Origin: Brevundimonas vitisensis
GTDB lineage: Bacteria > Pseudomonadota > Alphaproteobacteria > Caulobacterales > Caulobacteraceae
DNA length: 64,000 nt
Direction of reading: 5' to 3'
NCBI RefSeq assembly: GCF_016656965.1
Contig: NZ_CP067977.1
Coordinates: 1,822,501-1,886,500, forward strand
The notes beneath the pieces were generated by a model that was given only the letters and a program-made list of their open reading frames with translations, ran no database searches and was not told the origin of the DNA. Each line of letters starts with the position of its first letter. Position 1 is the first letter of the stretch. Shown here in pieces: positions 20,599 through 31,708 of this stretch. The position numbers and the translations under genes are program-made.

Positions 20599-21405
20599 AT
20601 GGCCGCTTCTAACGACCCCCTTTCGCAGCGCAAACCCCAAAGCGACACCGCAGGAACACCTGTGGGACCGCACGGGGCGTCGATCGACCCGGCCGATGTC
20701 GCCCGGTTCGCGGCCCAGGCGGCGGAATGGTGGGACCCGAAGGGCCCGTTCGCCCCTCTTCATCGCTTCAATCCGGCCCGTCTGACCTTCGTCCGCGACC
20801 AGGCCGCTGCCCATTTCGGACGCGACCCCAGGGCGCGCGCCGCCTTCCAGGGCCTGAGCCTGCTGGACATTGGCTGTGGCGGGGGCCTGATCGCCGAGCC
20901 GATGCGCCGAATGGGATTTGCAGTCACCGCCGTGGATGCCGCGCCCGAGAACATCGGCACGGCCCGGGCCCATGCCGAACAGTCGGGCCTGGACATCACC
21001 TATCGCGCCGCCACCGTCGAACAGCTGGAGGCCGAGGGGGCCGGGCCCTTCGACGTTGTACTGACGCTGGAGGTGATCGAGCACGTCGCCGATCCGGCCG
21101 CCTTCATCCGGGCCTGTTCGCGCCTGGTCGCGCCGGGCGGCATACTGATCGTCGCCACCCTCAACCGCACGCTGAAGGCGCTGGCCCTGGGCAAGGTCGC
21201 GGCGGAATACATCCTGCGCTGGGTCCCGGCGGGGACCCACGACTGGCGTCAGTTCATCAAGCCGGACGAGCTGCGCGCCATGCTGGCGAGCGAACCCCTG
21301 ACCGTCACCGGCCCGTTCGGCCTGGCCTATGATCCGCTGGCGGACCGTTGGAGTCAGGGGGACGATGCCGACATCAACTATATGATGGTCGCAACCCGCG
21401 ACTGA
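20599..21405 (+). CDS. ubiG: Ubiquinone biosynthesis O-methyltransferase UbiG
   Basis: S-adenosylmethionine-dependent enzyme carrying out both O-methylations in ubiquinone synthesis. The 268 residues include the UbiG entry motif [19 protein letters not shown] (about 36-54), SAM motif [15 protein letters not shown] (about 88-102), and a C-terminal segment with the membrane-contact region seen in UbiG ([19 protein letters not shown]). The start at ATG 20599 gives the normal family length. Upstream codons in the same frame run antisense to lysC. It shares a short divergent control region with lysC. Confidence 0.95.
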   Translation: MAASNDPLSQRKPQSDTAGTPVGPHGASIDPADVARFAAQAAEWWDPKGPFAPLHRFNPARLTFVRDQAAAHFGRDPRARAAFQGLSLLDIGCGGGLIAEPMRRMGFAVTAVDAAPENIGTARAHAEQSGLDITYRAATVEQLEAEGAGPFDVVLTLEVIEHVADPAAFIRACSRLVAPGGILIVATLNRTLKALALGKVAAEYILRWVPAGTHDWRQFIKPDELRAMLASEPLTVTGPFGLAYDPLADRWSQGDDADINYMMVATRD

Positions 21406-21502
21406 GGCGGTTCATTTCGGGTTCATCGACCTGACATCGAAGTAACGGGACAGCCAAGCTGTGCCGTGGAATTAAGAGGCTTCTCTCAAACGGAGCTGTT
21501 CC

Positions 21503-21736
21503 ATGAAACGTCTCATCACCCTGACCGCCCTTTCCGCAACCCTGGCCGCCGCCCTGATGACCAGCGGCTGCATCACCGTGATCGACGCCGGCGACAGCGA
21601 CGGCGTGAACTGGAACGGCCAGAACGCCCAGCCCTTCGAGGCCTCCAAGGAAGCCTGCGAAGCCGTCCACGGCGACAACAGCAACAGCACCGGCTTCATC
21701 ACCTGCATGGCCGAAAAAGGCTGGACGCGCGACTGA
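21503..21736 (+). CDS. Small lipoprotein
   Basis: A 77-residue predicted lipoprotein: signal MKRLITLTALSATLAAALM, lipobox TSGC (Cys at 23), and a mature part of about 55 residues with two further Cys (KEACEAVHG and ITCMAEKGW), which may form a disulfide. A GGAG site lies 8 bases before the ATG. Small proteins with the ending C-x-x-x-KGW are frequent in this group, but I do not know a function. Its stop is directly followed (no gap) by the stop of the convergent acetyltransferase gene. Confidence 0.8.
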   Translation: MKRLITLTALSATLAAALMTSGCITVIDAGDSDGVNWNGQNAQPFEASKEACEAVHGDNSNSTGFITCMAEKGWTRD

Positions 21737-22240
21737 TCAGTCCAGTCGGCGAACCATGTAGCGGGCGCTCGCACCATATCCGGCCAGGCGCGCCCGCAGC
21801 GCCTCACTGTCATGGACGACGAACCCGTGGCCCTGCCAGAAGGCCACGGCATCGTTCACGGCAACCAGCGTCAGGGCGGGCCATCCGTCCGATCGCGCGT
21901 GCTGCGCCAGCCGCTCGACGACGGGCCGCGAGAACCCTCCGCCCCTGGCCGATGACGCAATCGCCAGATCATGCAGATAGAGGACGTCGGCATCCTCCGG
22001 CAGGGCCTCGATCAGGGTGTTGAGGGCGGGTATTTGCTCGCGCCGCCATGGGTAGGCGATCAGATAACCGCCGACGGTGTCCCGGTCGTCGGTCAGGACG
22101 AAACAGCCTGCCGGATTCAGTGTCAGCCGGTTCTGGAAACAGTCGCGACCTTCGAAATGATCGGGAAATCCGACCCTGGCGATCTCGGCCACGGCGTCCA
22201 GATCGGCAGGCGTCATCGCGCGCCAGGCATGGGACGCCAT
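21737..22240 (-). CDS. GNAT family N-acetyltransferase
   Basis: A 167-residue single-domain acetyltransferase. The acetyl-CoA site is the stretch YLHDLAIASSARGGGFSRPV (about 88-107), where the usual R/Q-x-x-G-x-G/A is represented by SARGGG. The closing strand and helix are NDAVAFWQGHGFVV. The acceptor is unknown. The start codon overlaps the stop of the DUF1178 gene by one base (TGATG), making it the last gene of the comF-grxC-nitrilase-DUF1178 unit. It converges with the small lipoprotein. Confidence 0.88.
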   Translation of the reverse strand: MASHAWRAMTPADLDAVAEIARVGFPDHFEGRDCFQNRLTLNPAGCFVLTDDRDTVGGYLIAYPWRREQIPALNTLIEALPEDADVLYLHDLAIASSARGGGFSRPVVERLAQHARSDGWPALTLVAVNDAVAFWQGHGFVVHDSEALRARLAGYGASARYMVRRLD

Positions 22241-22671
22241 CAGTTCAGGCTCTCGGGATCGGGCGGAGCGGGAGGCAGGGCCGCACAGGGAATGCCGTCT
22301 TCCTTCAGAGAGCGCACCTCGGCCGGGGTCGCCTGACCATAGATGTCGCGCTTTTCGCTGCGGCCCTCATGGATGGCTCGCGCCTCGCGGGCAAAGGCGT
22401 CGCCGACATTGTCGAAATTGGCCTCGACGTGGGCACGGACCTCACGCGCCGCCGACATCATCATCGCCTGCATCCGGGCCAGGGCCTGCGGGTCATCGGC
22501 GCGCCGGGTGCCCGTCACAGCGGGGGCCATGATCTGCTTGCCGACTCGATTGGTCCCACAAAAGGGACATTCGACCAGCCCTCGTGACGACTGATCGTCA
22601 TAGTCGGACGACGACCCGAACCACGCCTCGAATTCGTGCTCGGCCTCGCATTGAAGAGCGTATCGGATCAT
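22240..22671 (-). CDS. DUF1178 family protein
   Basis: A 143-residue cytoplasmic protein of the DUF1178 family. The N-terminus MIRYALQCEAEHEFEAWF and the CPFCGT about 35 residues in are typical and suggest a small metal-binding ribbon (C8 plus C-x-x-C). The rest is helical and charged. No function is known for the family. It overlaps the nitrilase gene by 4 bases upstream (ATGA) and the acetyltransferase by 1 base downstream. The nitrilase-DUF1178 pairing is common in alphaproteobacteria. Confidence 0.9.
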   Translation of the reverse strand: MIRYALQCEAEHEFEAWFGSSSDYDDQSSRGLVECPFCGTNRVGKQIMAPAVTGTRRADDPQALARMQAMMMSAAREVRAHVEANFDNVGDAFAREARAIHEGRSEKRDIYGQATPAEVRSLKEDGIPCAALPPAPPDPESLN

Positions 22672-23507
22672 GCCGGACCCGCAAATTCCCGATCATGAGA
22701 CAACTGCGGCACCGAGCGGCGTGCGGTCTCGACCGCCGACAGATCCAGCTGCAGCGACAGAACGCCCGGCGCGTCGTGGTCCAGCACGCCCAGCACCTCG
22801 CCCCACGGGCTGACCGCCAGGGTCCTACCCCAGGTGCTGCGGCCATCCTCGTGCAGACCGCCTTGGGCCGGGGCCAGGACGAAGGCCCCCGTCTCGATGG
22901 CGCGGGCCCGCAGCAGGGTCTCCCAGTGTGCCCGCCCGGTCGGCACCGTAAAGGCGGCGGGAACGGCAATCACCTCGGCCCCTGCCTTGGCCAGACGGCG
23001 GAACAGCTGCGGAAAGCGCACGTCGTAGCAGACGCTGAGGCCCAGACGGCCCCACGGCATTTGGGCCACGGCGGCGGCATCCCCGGGCCGGATGCCTGCG
23101 CTCTCGCGATAGCTCTCGCCATTGGGCAGATCGACATCGAACACGTGCAGCTTGTCATAGCGGGCGACGATCCGGCCGCCGGGGTCGATCAGCAGCGACC
23201 GGTTGGCCGCCCGGTCGTCCCCGGCATGGCCGGACCGCACGATGGCCGAGCCGATCAGCAGCCATACCCCCAGTTCCGCCGCCAGACCTTGCAGGCCCAG
23301 GACGCAGACGTCCTGGTCCTCATCGCTCAGGACCAGGGCACGGCGATCGCGGCGCTGCTCGAGGAAATTCGTGCCCTCCGGCGTCAGGATGAGCTGGGCC
23401 CCATCAGCCGCGGCCTGACGGATCAGAGGTGAAACATGATCCAGCCCCCCCTGCGCCGTTGCGGGGGTACGCGTCTGGATCAGGGCGATGTCCAGCATGT
23501 GCGACAT
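22668..23507 (-). CDS. Carbon-nitrogen hydrolase (nitrilase superfamily, Nit-like amidase)
   Basis: A 279-residue amidase of the nitrilase superfamily with the complete catalytic triad: E44 (LTPEGTNF), K119 (YDKLHVFD) and C160 (LGLSVCYDVRFPQ). The K-L-H-V-F-D and C-Y-D-V-R-F-P wording matches the Nit1/Nit2 branch. That branch removes deaminated glutathione or hydrolyses omega-amides such as 2-oxoglutaramate. Location beside grxC makes a glutathione-repair role attractive, but that is inference. Start and stop both overlap neighbours (TGATG with grxC, ATGA with DUF1178). Confidence 0.92.
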   Translation of the reverse strand: MSHMLDIALIQTRTPATAQGGLDHVSPLIRQAAADGAQLILTPEGTNFLEQRRDRRALVLSDEDQDVCVLGLQGLAAELGVWLLIGSAIVRSGHAGDDRAANRSLLIDPGGRIVARYDKLHVFDVDLPNGESYRESAGIRPGDAAAVAQMPWGRLGLSVCYDVRFPQLFRRLAKAGAEVIAVPAAFTVPTGRAHWETLLRARAIETGAFVLAPAQGGLHEDGRSTWGRTLAVSPWGEVLGVLDHDAPGVLSLQLDLSAVETARRSVPQLSHDREFAGPA

Positions 23508-23764
23508 CAGGCCGCCAGAAGAGGATCCAGACCGCCGCGGGCATCCAGCGCATGGATGTCGTCAGAGCCGCCGATGTGTTTTCCGTCGATGAAGATCTGG
23601 GGGAAGGTGGTGCGCCCGCCCGACTTCTGGATCATCTCGGCCTTCTTTTCCGGATCATTGGAGGCGACGATATCGGTGAAATCGACACCCTTCTTCCGCA
23701 ACAGCGACTTGGCGGCCGTGCAATAGGGACAACCGGGCTTGGTGTAGAGGACGACGTCGGCCAA
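23507..23764 (-). CDS. grxC: Glutaredoxin 3
   Basis: An 85-residue thiol-disulfide reductase of the Grx3 type, reduced by glutathione. The active site is C12-P-Y-C15, with the glutathione-binding TFPQIFI (cis-Pro) and GGSDD motifs later. I place the start at TTG 23764 because AGGAG lies 8 bases upstream and the peptide from there (MADVVLYTKPGCPYC) begins as the family does. Longer readings run into the comF coding region. It sits between comF (31 bases away) and the nitrilase (1-base overlap). Confidence 0.94.
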   Translation of the reverse strand: MADVVLYTKPGCPYCTAAKSLLRKKGVDFTDIVASNDPEKKAEMIQKSGGRTTFPQIFIDGKHIGGSDDIHALDARGGLDPLLAA

Positions 23765-23795
23765 TTTCAAAACTCCTGGTTCGGACTGATACCTT

Positions 23796-24602
23796 CTATC
23801 TAGGCAGTTCGCGCGCGTTTCGCACCCGGGCAATGACGGCCAGATCCACGGCGCGGGCTCCGGCGGCCAGAAGGGTGCGGGCACAGGCTTCGGCCGTGGC
23901 CCCTGTGGTCAGCACATCATCGACCAGCAGCAGATGCCGACCCTTGATCCGGCGACGCCCCGCCTCGGTCACGGCAAAGGCGGTGCGGACATTCATTCGC
24001 CGTCCCCGCGCGCTCTTGCCGCCCTGGCTGTCCGTGGGACGGGCGCGGACCAAGGCATCGGGCAGATAGTCCAGCCCGGCCGACCGGGCCAGCGGGCGGG
24101 CCACCTCTGCCGCCTGGTTGAACCGCCGCGACAGGAGCCGCATCCGATGCAGCGGCACGGGCACCACCGCATCGGCATCGGCCAGAAGATCGGCGGCCGA
24201 CCGACTGATCCAGCGCGCGAAAAGGGGGGCGAACCGCTGCTGGTCTCCATGTTTGAACTTCAGGATCAGCCCCCGCGACGCCTCGTCATAGACACAGGCC
24301 GCCCGGCCCCGGCCAAAGGCATAGGGGGCCGCCAGACAGGCCGGACAGCGATCGGCCGCAAACGCCCCGCCATCGTGATCAAAGGCCGCGCCGCAGCCGT
24401 CGCAGACCGGTGCCTCCAGAAAGGTCACCCGGCTCCAGGCCCCCGGCGTCAGCCCCGCCGAGGCCGTCGCCTCGGGGCTGTCATGGGCCAGTGGCGGCAG
24501 GATCAGATCGGCCACCCCTCGCCCCAGGGACCGTGCGGCCAGGCTCAGGCGACCACTGGCCGCTTTCCATCCGTCGCTCCAGCCCCCATCGTAGGACGGC
24601 AT
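23796..24602 (-). CDS. comF: ComF family protein (phosphoribosyltransferase-like)
   Basis: A 268-residue protein of the ComF/GntX family, linked to DNA uptake and use of extracellular DNA in transformable bacteria; its exact activity is unsettled. An N-terminal double zinc ribbon (C67-x-x-C70 and C86-x-x-C89) is followed by a PRTase-type domain ending with LLLVDDVLTTGATAEAC. The start is ATG 24602, the complement strand of the CATG that also starts the methyltransferase on the plus strand. A longer reading would be antisense to that gene. First gene of the comF-grxC-nitrilase-DUF1178-GNAT unit. Confidence 0.92.
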   Translation of the reverse strand: MPSYDGGWSDGWKAASGRLSLAARSLGRGVADLILPPLAHDSPEATASAGLTPGAWSRVTFLEAPVCDGCGAAFDHDGGAFAADRCPACLAAPYAFGRGRAACVYDEASRGLILKFKHGDQQRFAPLFARWISRSAADLLADADAVVPVPLHRMRLLSRRFNQAAEVARPLARSAGLDYLPDALVRARPTDSQGGKSARGRRMNVRTAFAVTEAGRRRIKGRHLLLVDDVLTTGATAEACARTLLAAGARAVDLAVIARVRNARELPR

Positions 24603-25491
24603 GACCTCGAACCCCTCCCCTTCCGCCGGCCCGCCGGTCATCTTCGACGCCCGCCGCCGCGCCGCGCGTCTGGCCCGGTCGCAGACCACGATCGGCACCG
24701 CCGATTTCCTGCATCGCCGTGCCGCCGACAATGCGGTGCACAGCCTGGAGGCGATCCTGCGCGATTTCGACGGGGCCGTCGACCTGTCAGCCCATCCGTC
24801 CGTCTTTGCAGACGTCCTGTCGGACAGCGTCGCGGCACCCCGTGTGGGCACCGTCCGACAGGCGGGAGATCCTTCGGCCCCCGGCGCGGCACCCCTGGCG
24901 CTGGCGGACGGCGCGGCCGATCTGGTGGTCTCGCTGATGACCCTGCACTGGGCCAATGACCTGCCCGGCGCCCTCAGCCAAATCCGCCGGGCCCTGCGGC
25001 CGGACGGCCTGTTCCTGGGCACCCTTCTGGGCGCCGGGACGCTGAAGGAGTTGCGCGGCGTTCTGACCGAGGCGGAACTGGCCGAGCGCGGCGGGGCCCA
25101 GGCCCGCGTCTCGCCCTTTGCCGACGGCTTCGACGGGGCCGCCCTGTTGCAGAGGGCCGGATTTGCTCTGCCGGTGTCGGATGTGGACCGGGTGACCGTG
25201 CGCTACCCTAATCTGTTCGCCCTGATCCGCGACCTGCGCGCCATGGGCGAGACCAATGTCCTGGCAGGGCCCACGCGCCCCCTGACGCGATCGATCGTGG
25301 CCCGCGCCGCCGCCCTCTATGCCGAACGCCATGCCGAGGCGGACGGACGCATTCCCGCGACGTTCGAGATCGTCCACCTGGCCGGCTGGGCCCCGCACGA
25401 CAGCCAGCAGAAGCCCCTGCCGCGCGGCTCGGCCAAGATGCGCCTGGCCGATGCCCTGGGGGTCGAGGAGGTCGGCCGCCAGAAACCGTGA
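24601..25491 (+). CDS. SAM-dependent methyltransferase, NDUFAF5/BioC-like
   Basis: A 296-residue class I methyltransferase-fold protein. The first 30 residues include FDARRRAARLARSQ; the SAM domain covers about 45-150, with the SLMTLHWANDLPGALSQIRR segment characteristic of the BioC/NDUFAF5 group. The C-terminal part (PNLFALIRDLRAMGETN) is close in wording to NDUFAF5, the mitochondrial complex I assembly factor that hydroxylates an arginine of the NDUFS7 subunit. A role in complex I assembly is thus likely but inferred. Its ATG overlaps the comF start codon. It ends 11 bases from the convergent pilin gene. Confidence 0.87.
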   Translation: MTSNPSPSAGPPVIFDARRRAARLARSQTTIGTADFLHRRAADNAVHSLEAILRDFDGAVDLSAHPSVFADVLSDSVAAPRVGTVRQAGDPSAPGAAPLALADGAADLVVSLMTLHWANDLPGALSQIRRALRPDGLFLGTLLGAGTLKELRGVLTEAELAERGGAQARVSPFADGFDGAALLQRAGFALPVSDVDRVTVRYPNLFALIRDLRAMGETNVLAGPTRPLTRSIVARAAALYAERHAEADGRIPATFEIVHLAGWAPHDSQQKPLPRGSAKMRLADALGVEEVGRQKP

Positions 25492-25502
25492 CGCACAGGG
25501 CG

Positions 25503-25682
25503 TCAGCCGCCCATACCCTCGCGGATCGCGTCCATGGCCCGATTGAAGATGCCGCTGCCCGTGCCGCCGAAGGCGCTGAGCGCGCCCAGCATGACCAGGA
25601 ACATCAGCGCCATGATGATCCCGTATTCCAGGGCCGTGGCCCCGGAGCGGTCCTGAAGGAAACGGGCGATGAGACGTCGCAT
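25503..25682 (-). CDS. Flp family type IVb pilin
   Basis: A 59-residue prepilin. The leader MRRLIARFLQDRSG is followed by ATALEYGIIMALMFLVMLGAL, which has the Flp cleavage site (G|A) and the essential Glu at mature position 5, next to Tyr. GGAGGG is 3 bases before the ATG. Flp pilins are assembled by Tad secretion machines, but no cpa or tad genes are in the window, so this is a solitary copy served by a locus elsewhere or with another role. It lies 14 bases after mutT on the same strand. Confidence 0.9.
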   Translation of the reverse strand: MRRLIARFLQDRSGATALEYGIIMALMFLVMLGALSAFGGTGSGIFNRAMDAIREGMGG

Positions 25683-25696
25683 CGGCCCTCCGGGCG

Positions 25697-26107
25697 TCAC
25701 AGAAGGTCGCGCAGCCAGGCGACCAGGGGTTCGTCGGCGGGCGGCATCGGATAGTCCGACAGCCGGTTCGGCCTGACCCAGGCCAGGGCCGCATGCTCGC
25801 GCCTCTGGACGATCCCGGACCAGCGCCGACACAGGTACAGTGGCATCAAAAGGTGAAACGATTCATAAGCGTGGCTCGCGAACACGAACGGAGCTAGGCA
25901 GGCGGCATTGACGTCGATGCCCAGCTCTTCGTGCAGTTCACGGATCAGGGCGTCTTCCGGCCGCTCGCCCGGCTCGACCTTGCCGCCCGGAAACTCCCAC
26001 AGCCCGGCCAGTTGCTTGCCCTGTGGCCTCTGGGCGATCAGCACCCGCCCGTCGGCGTCGATCAGGGCCACGGCAACGACCAGGACGGTAGGCAGGCTCT
26101 GGCTCAC
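25697..26107 (-). CDS. mutT: Nudix hydrolase, 8-oxo-dGTP diphosphatase MutT type
   Basis: A 136-residue Nudix enzyme that removes oxidised nucleotides such as 8-oxo-dGTP. The full Nudix box, G-x5-E-x7-R-E-L-x-E-E-L-G-I, starts at the FPGGKVEPGE segment near residue 39. The N-terminus VLVVAVALIDADGRVLIAQRP and the LAGLWEFPGGK lead-in are classic MutT. I start at GTG 26107, giving a 4-base GTGA overlap with the argJ stop. The position directly after argJ with translational coupling is common in alphaproteobacteria. Confidence 0.93.
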   Translation of the reverse strand: MSQSLPTVLVVAVALIDADGRVLIAQRPQGKQLAGLWEFPGGKVEPGERPEDALIRELHEELGIDVNAACLAPFVFASHAYESFHLLMPLYLCRRWSGIVQRREHAALAWVRPNRLSDYPMPPADEPLVAWLRDLL

Positions 26108-27561
26108 GAGCGATAGTCGCCGTTGATCTCGATGTAGCCCTTGGTCAGGTCGCAGGTCCAGACGGTGGCCGAGGCGCGGCCTGCGCCGACATCGACGGTG
26201 ATGTCGATCTCGGACTGCTTCATATAGGCGGTCATCTTGGCCTCGTCGTAGGTCGGCGCAACGGCCCCGTCGATCGCCGCCTGGTGCGGGCCGAAGCGGA
26301 TGGCCAGATGGTCGCGGTCGACCGGTTCGTCGGTCTTGCCCACCGCCATGACGATCCGGCCCCAGTTGGCGTCCTGGCCGGCGATGGCCGTCTTGACCAG
26401 GGGGCTGTCGGCGATGGATTTGGCCAGTTTCCGCGCCGAGGCGGGGCTGGCGGCACCGTCCACGGTCACCTTGACGAATTTGGTCGCACCCTCGCCGTCG
26501 CGGACCAGCTGGTGCGCGAGATCCAGCATCACCTTGTCCAGGGCTGCCGAAAAGGACTTCAGCCGCCGGTCGCCGACCCGCCCGATGCGCGGCGCGCCCG
26601 AGGCCCCGGTCGCGAACAGAAGGCAGGTGTCGTTGGTCGAGGTGTCGCCGTCCACCGTCACGCTGTTGAAGGTGGTGCGGACGTGCAGGCCCAGCAGGGC
26701 CCGCAGCACCGGCGGGGCGATGGCCGCGTCCGTGACGATGAAGGCCAGCATGGTCGCCATGTCGGGGGCGATCATGCCCGACCCCTTGGCGATGCCGGCG
26801 ATCCGGACCTTGTAGCCCTCGATCTCGGCCTCGGCATAGGACCCCTTGGGGAAGGTGTCGGTGGTCATGATGCCCCGACCGGCGGCCGCCCACTGCTCGG
26901 TCGGATGGACGTCGGCATCCAGCCGCGCCTCGATATCACCCAGCCGGGTGGCGATCTTGCGATCGTCCAGCAGGACCCCGATCACCCCGGTGGAGGCCAG
27001 CATCACATCGCGCTGACGACAGCCGAACCGTTTGGCCACTTCCGAGGCCGTCCGACGTGCCGCATCGGCCCCCGGCTTTCCGGTGAAGGCATTGGCGCAC
27101 CCGGCATTGACGACCAGGGCGCGCACATCCTTGCCCCCGTCCTCGGCGTCCAGATGGCGGCGGCACCAGTCGACGGGGGCCGAGCCGACCTTGTGCCGGG
27201 TGAAGACGCCCGCGCAGGTGGTCCCGCGCGCGAACCGGAATACCACCAGGTCGTCGCGTTCATGCTTGTAGAAGCCGGCGCGGGCCGTCGCCATCTCGAC
27301 CCCGCCGATCGGGGGGATGATCGGAAACGGCACGGCCAGCGGCGAAACGGCCAGGCCCGGCTTGCCCGGTGCGGCCGGCGGCGTCGCCACAGCGGGGGCC
27401 GGGCGGGTCGTGGCCCGTTTCAGTGCCGTGGCCAGGGGATCCAGTGCCTTTTCCAGCGCGGCCTCGATGGACTGCCCTGCCTTGCTGGCGCCCGTCTTGT
27501 TCGGCGTGGTCTTGTTCGTCGCGGTTTTCGCGGTGCCGGACTTGTCTGGATTTCGGCTCAT
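26104..27561 (-). CDS. argJ: Bifunctional glutamate N-acetyltransferase / ornithine acetyltransferase
   Basis: Recycles the acetyl group from N-acetylornithine to glutamate in the cyclic arginine pathway. The precursor self-cleaves before the nucleophilic Thr, here A269|T270 in KGSGMIAPDMATML. The STGVIG oxyanion segment is at 190-195. At 485 residues it is about 75 longer than usual. The extra N-terminus is Lys/Thr/Ala-rich (KTATNKTTPNKTG) with a Pro/Ala linker, and the conserved part begins near residue 70-80 (SPLAVPFPIIPPIGGV). The ATG overlaps the ppiC stop by 4 bases, which supports the long form. The neighbours ppiC and mutT form one overlapped unit. Confidence 0.94.
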   Translation of the reverse strand: MSRNPDKSGTAKTATNKTTPNKTGASKAGQSIEAALEKALDPLATALKRATTRPAPAVATPPAAPGKPGLAVSPLAVPFPIIPPIGGVEMATARAGFYKHERDDLVVFRFARGTTCAGVFTRHKVGSAPVDWCRRHLDAEDGGKDVRALVVNAGCANAFTGKPGADAARRTASEVAKRFGCRQRDVMLASTGVIGVLLDDRKIATRLGDIEARLDADVHPTEQWAAAGRGIMTTDTFPKGSYAEAEIEGYKVRIAGIAKGSGMIAPDMATMLAFIVTDAAIAPPVLRALLGLHVRTTFNSVTVDGDTSTNDTCLLFATGASGAPRIGRVGDRRLKSFSAALDKVMLDLAHQLVRDGEGATKFVKVTVDGAASPASARKLAKSIADSPLVKTAIAGQDANWGRIVMAVGKTDEPVDRDHLAIRFGPHQAAIDGAVAPTYDEAKMTAYMKQSEIDITVDVGAGRASATVWTCDLTKGYIEINGDYRS

Positions 27562-28523
27562 GAAGCGGCCTTGGGCGCGGGGGTTTCGACCGGGGCGGGG
27601 GCGGGGGCCGCAGCGGGCGCGGGCACGCGCGGTGCCGACGCCGGTTCCTGCAGCTCGGGGGCCACATCGCCGGACAGGAGGATTTCCACCTCGGCCCCGC
27701 CACGCAGCTCCTCCAGCAGCTGGCGCACCCCCTCATAGGTCAGATAGCGCACGATCTGGGGCCGGGCCTGGTCCAGGGTCGGCGGGCTTTCGCGGCGGCG
27801 ATCCTCGACCCGCAGCACGGCCCAGCCGCCCTCGGTCTGGAACGGGCCTACGGTCGATCCGGCCGGCTTGTCGCGAAGAGCGCTGGCATAGGCCTGGGGC
27901 ATGACGTCCAGCGTCGAATAACCTAGGTCACCGCCCGAAAACTGCGTCGCCTGATCGATCGAGCGCTGCATGGCCAGGGCCTCGAAGGCCGCCCCCTGGC
28001 CCAGCATGCCGATGACTGCATCCGCCTCGGCCCGCGTGCGCGACAGGATCAGCCGCACGCGAATCTCTTCCGAACTGCGCGCCAGCCGCAGCTGCTCCTG
28101 ATACAGGGTCTCGACCGCCTGATCCGAAATGGCCCCGTCGATGGTGGTCTCGATCAGGACGTCGCCCAGGATACGGTCGCGCGTCGCCTGCAGCCGCCGC
28201 TGCACCAGCGGGCTGTTGTCCAGACCCCGACGCTCGGCCTCCGCGGCCAGCAGGCGTTGGTCGACCACCTCGTCCAGCACGCGGCGGAACAGGACCGAGG
28301 TCACATCGAACGGCTCGCCTTCTCCGATCAGGCCCTGGGCCACGGCTTCGCGGCGCACGTCGGAGGCCCAGATGGTCTCGCCCTGGACGCGGGCCACCGC
28401 CCGGTCGCCCGGCTCGGGCGCGCGATCGTCGCCGCCCCCGCCGCCGCAGGCCGCCAAACTCAGGCTCACCACCGCCAGAATGGACAGGATCGGGGTCTTG
28501 GAAAACCGGTTCAAAAGGGCCAT
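27558..28523 (-). CDS. Parvulin-type peptidyl-prolyl isomerase lipoprotein
   Basis: A 321-residue periplasmic folding factor of the SurA/PrsA/PpiD group. The signal peptide ends in lipobox LAAC (C26), so it is probably lipid-anchored. An N-terminal SurA-like helical region (about 40-165) is followed by a rotamase domain (about 170-260) containing FSGGDLGY and VGPFQTEGGWAVLRVEDRR. An Ala/Pro-rich tail closes the protein. The start is ATG 28523 with AGGAG upstream. It diverges from secA, so export (SecA) and post-export folding are encoded side by side. Overlaps argJ by 4 bases. Confidence 0.91.
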   Translation of the reverse strand: MALLNRFSKTPILSILAVVSLSLAACGGGGGDDRAPEPGDRAVARVQGETIWASDVRREAVAQGLIGEGEPFDVTSVLFRRVLDEVVDQRLLAAEAERRGLDNSPLVQRRLQATRDRILGDVLIETTIDGAISDQAVETLYQEQLRLARSSEEIRVRLILSRTRAEADAVIGMLGQGAAFEALAMQRSIDQATQFSGGDLGYSTLDVMPQAYASALRDKPAGSTVGPFQTEGGWAVLRVEDRRRESPPTLDQARPQIVRYLTYEGVRQLLEELRGGAEVEILLSGDVAPELQEPASAPRVPAPAAAPAPAPVETPAPKAAS

Positions 28524-28584
28524 GGCGCGCTCCTGTCCCCTGATCCTGCGGGCGAATTGCGTCGAACGCAAAAAGCCCCTCGCG

Positions 28585-28613
28585 TTGACAGGGATAAGGC
28601 CGGTGCTTAAGTC
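28585..28613 (+). promoter_or_regulatory. Possible promoter for secA
   Basis: TTGACA at 28585-28590, then GCTTAAGTC at 28604-28612, a loose fit to the alphaproteobacterial housekeeping pattern (TTGAC plus GCTANAWC-like). It lies in the 265-base divergent gap between ppiC and secA and points to secA, leaving a leader of about 170 bases. The -10 match is imperfect. Confidence 0.35.
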
Positions 28614-28788
28614 CCGCCTGCGCCCAAGTCGAGGGGTTTTCGATCGTCTGCGCGGCCCCATGACGCGCGCCTCGTTTTGAAGGCGTCCGGGGCCTGTGGA
28701 CGGCTCGCCGACCCCCGCATTCCATTCCCGGCCCGTTCGGGCCCCCGTTCAGAGCTTTCGCACCGCTCGACCGCTTACCGGATACCCC

Positions 28789-31635
<2,847 letters not shown>

Positions 31636-31645
31636 GACCCTCCCC

Positions 31646-31680
31646 GTCTCCTCCCTGTCGCGGCGCGATAGGGAGGAGAC
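31646..31680 (+). terminator. Hairpin after secA
   Basis: Perfect 11-base arms GTCTCCTCCCT and AGGGAGGAGAC enclose a loop that itself pairs (TCGC-GGC-GCGA). It starts 10 bases after the secA stop. There is no T-run after it, so it may be a processing or anti-decay structure rather than a classical intrinsic terminator. Confidence 0.55.
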
Positions 31681-31708
31681 AGCGCACCGACCGTGCTAGA
31701 GGTGTGCC

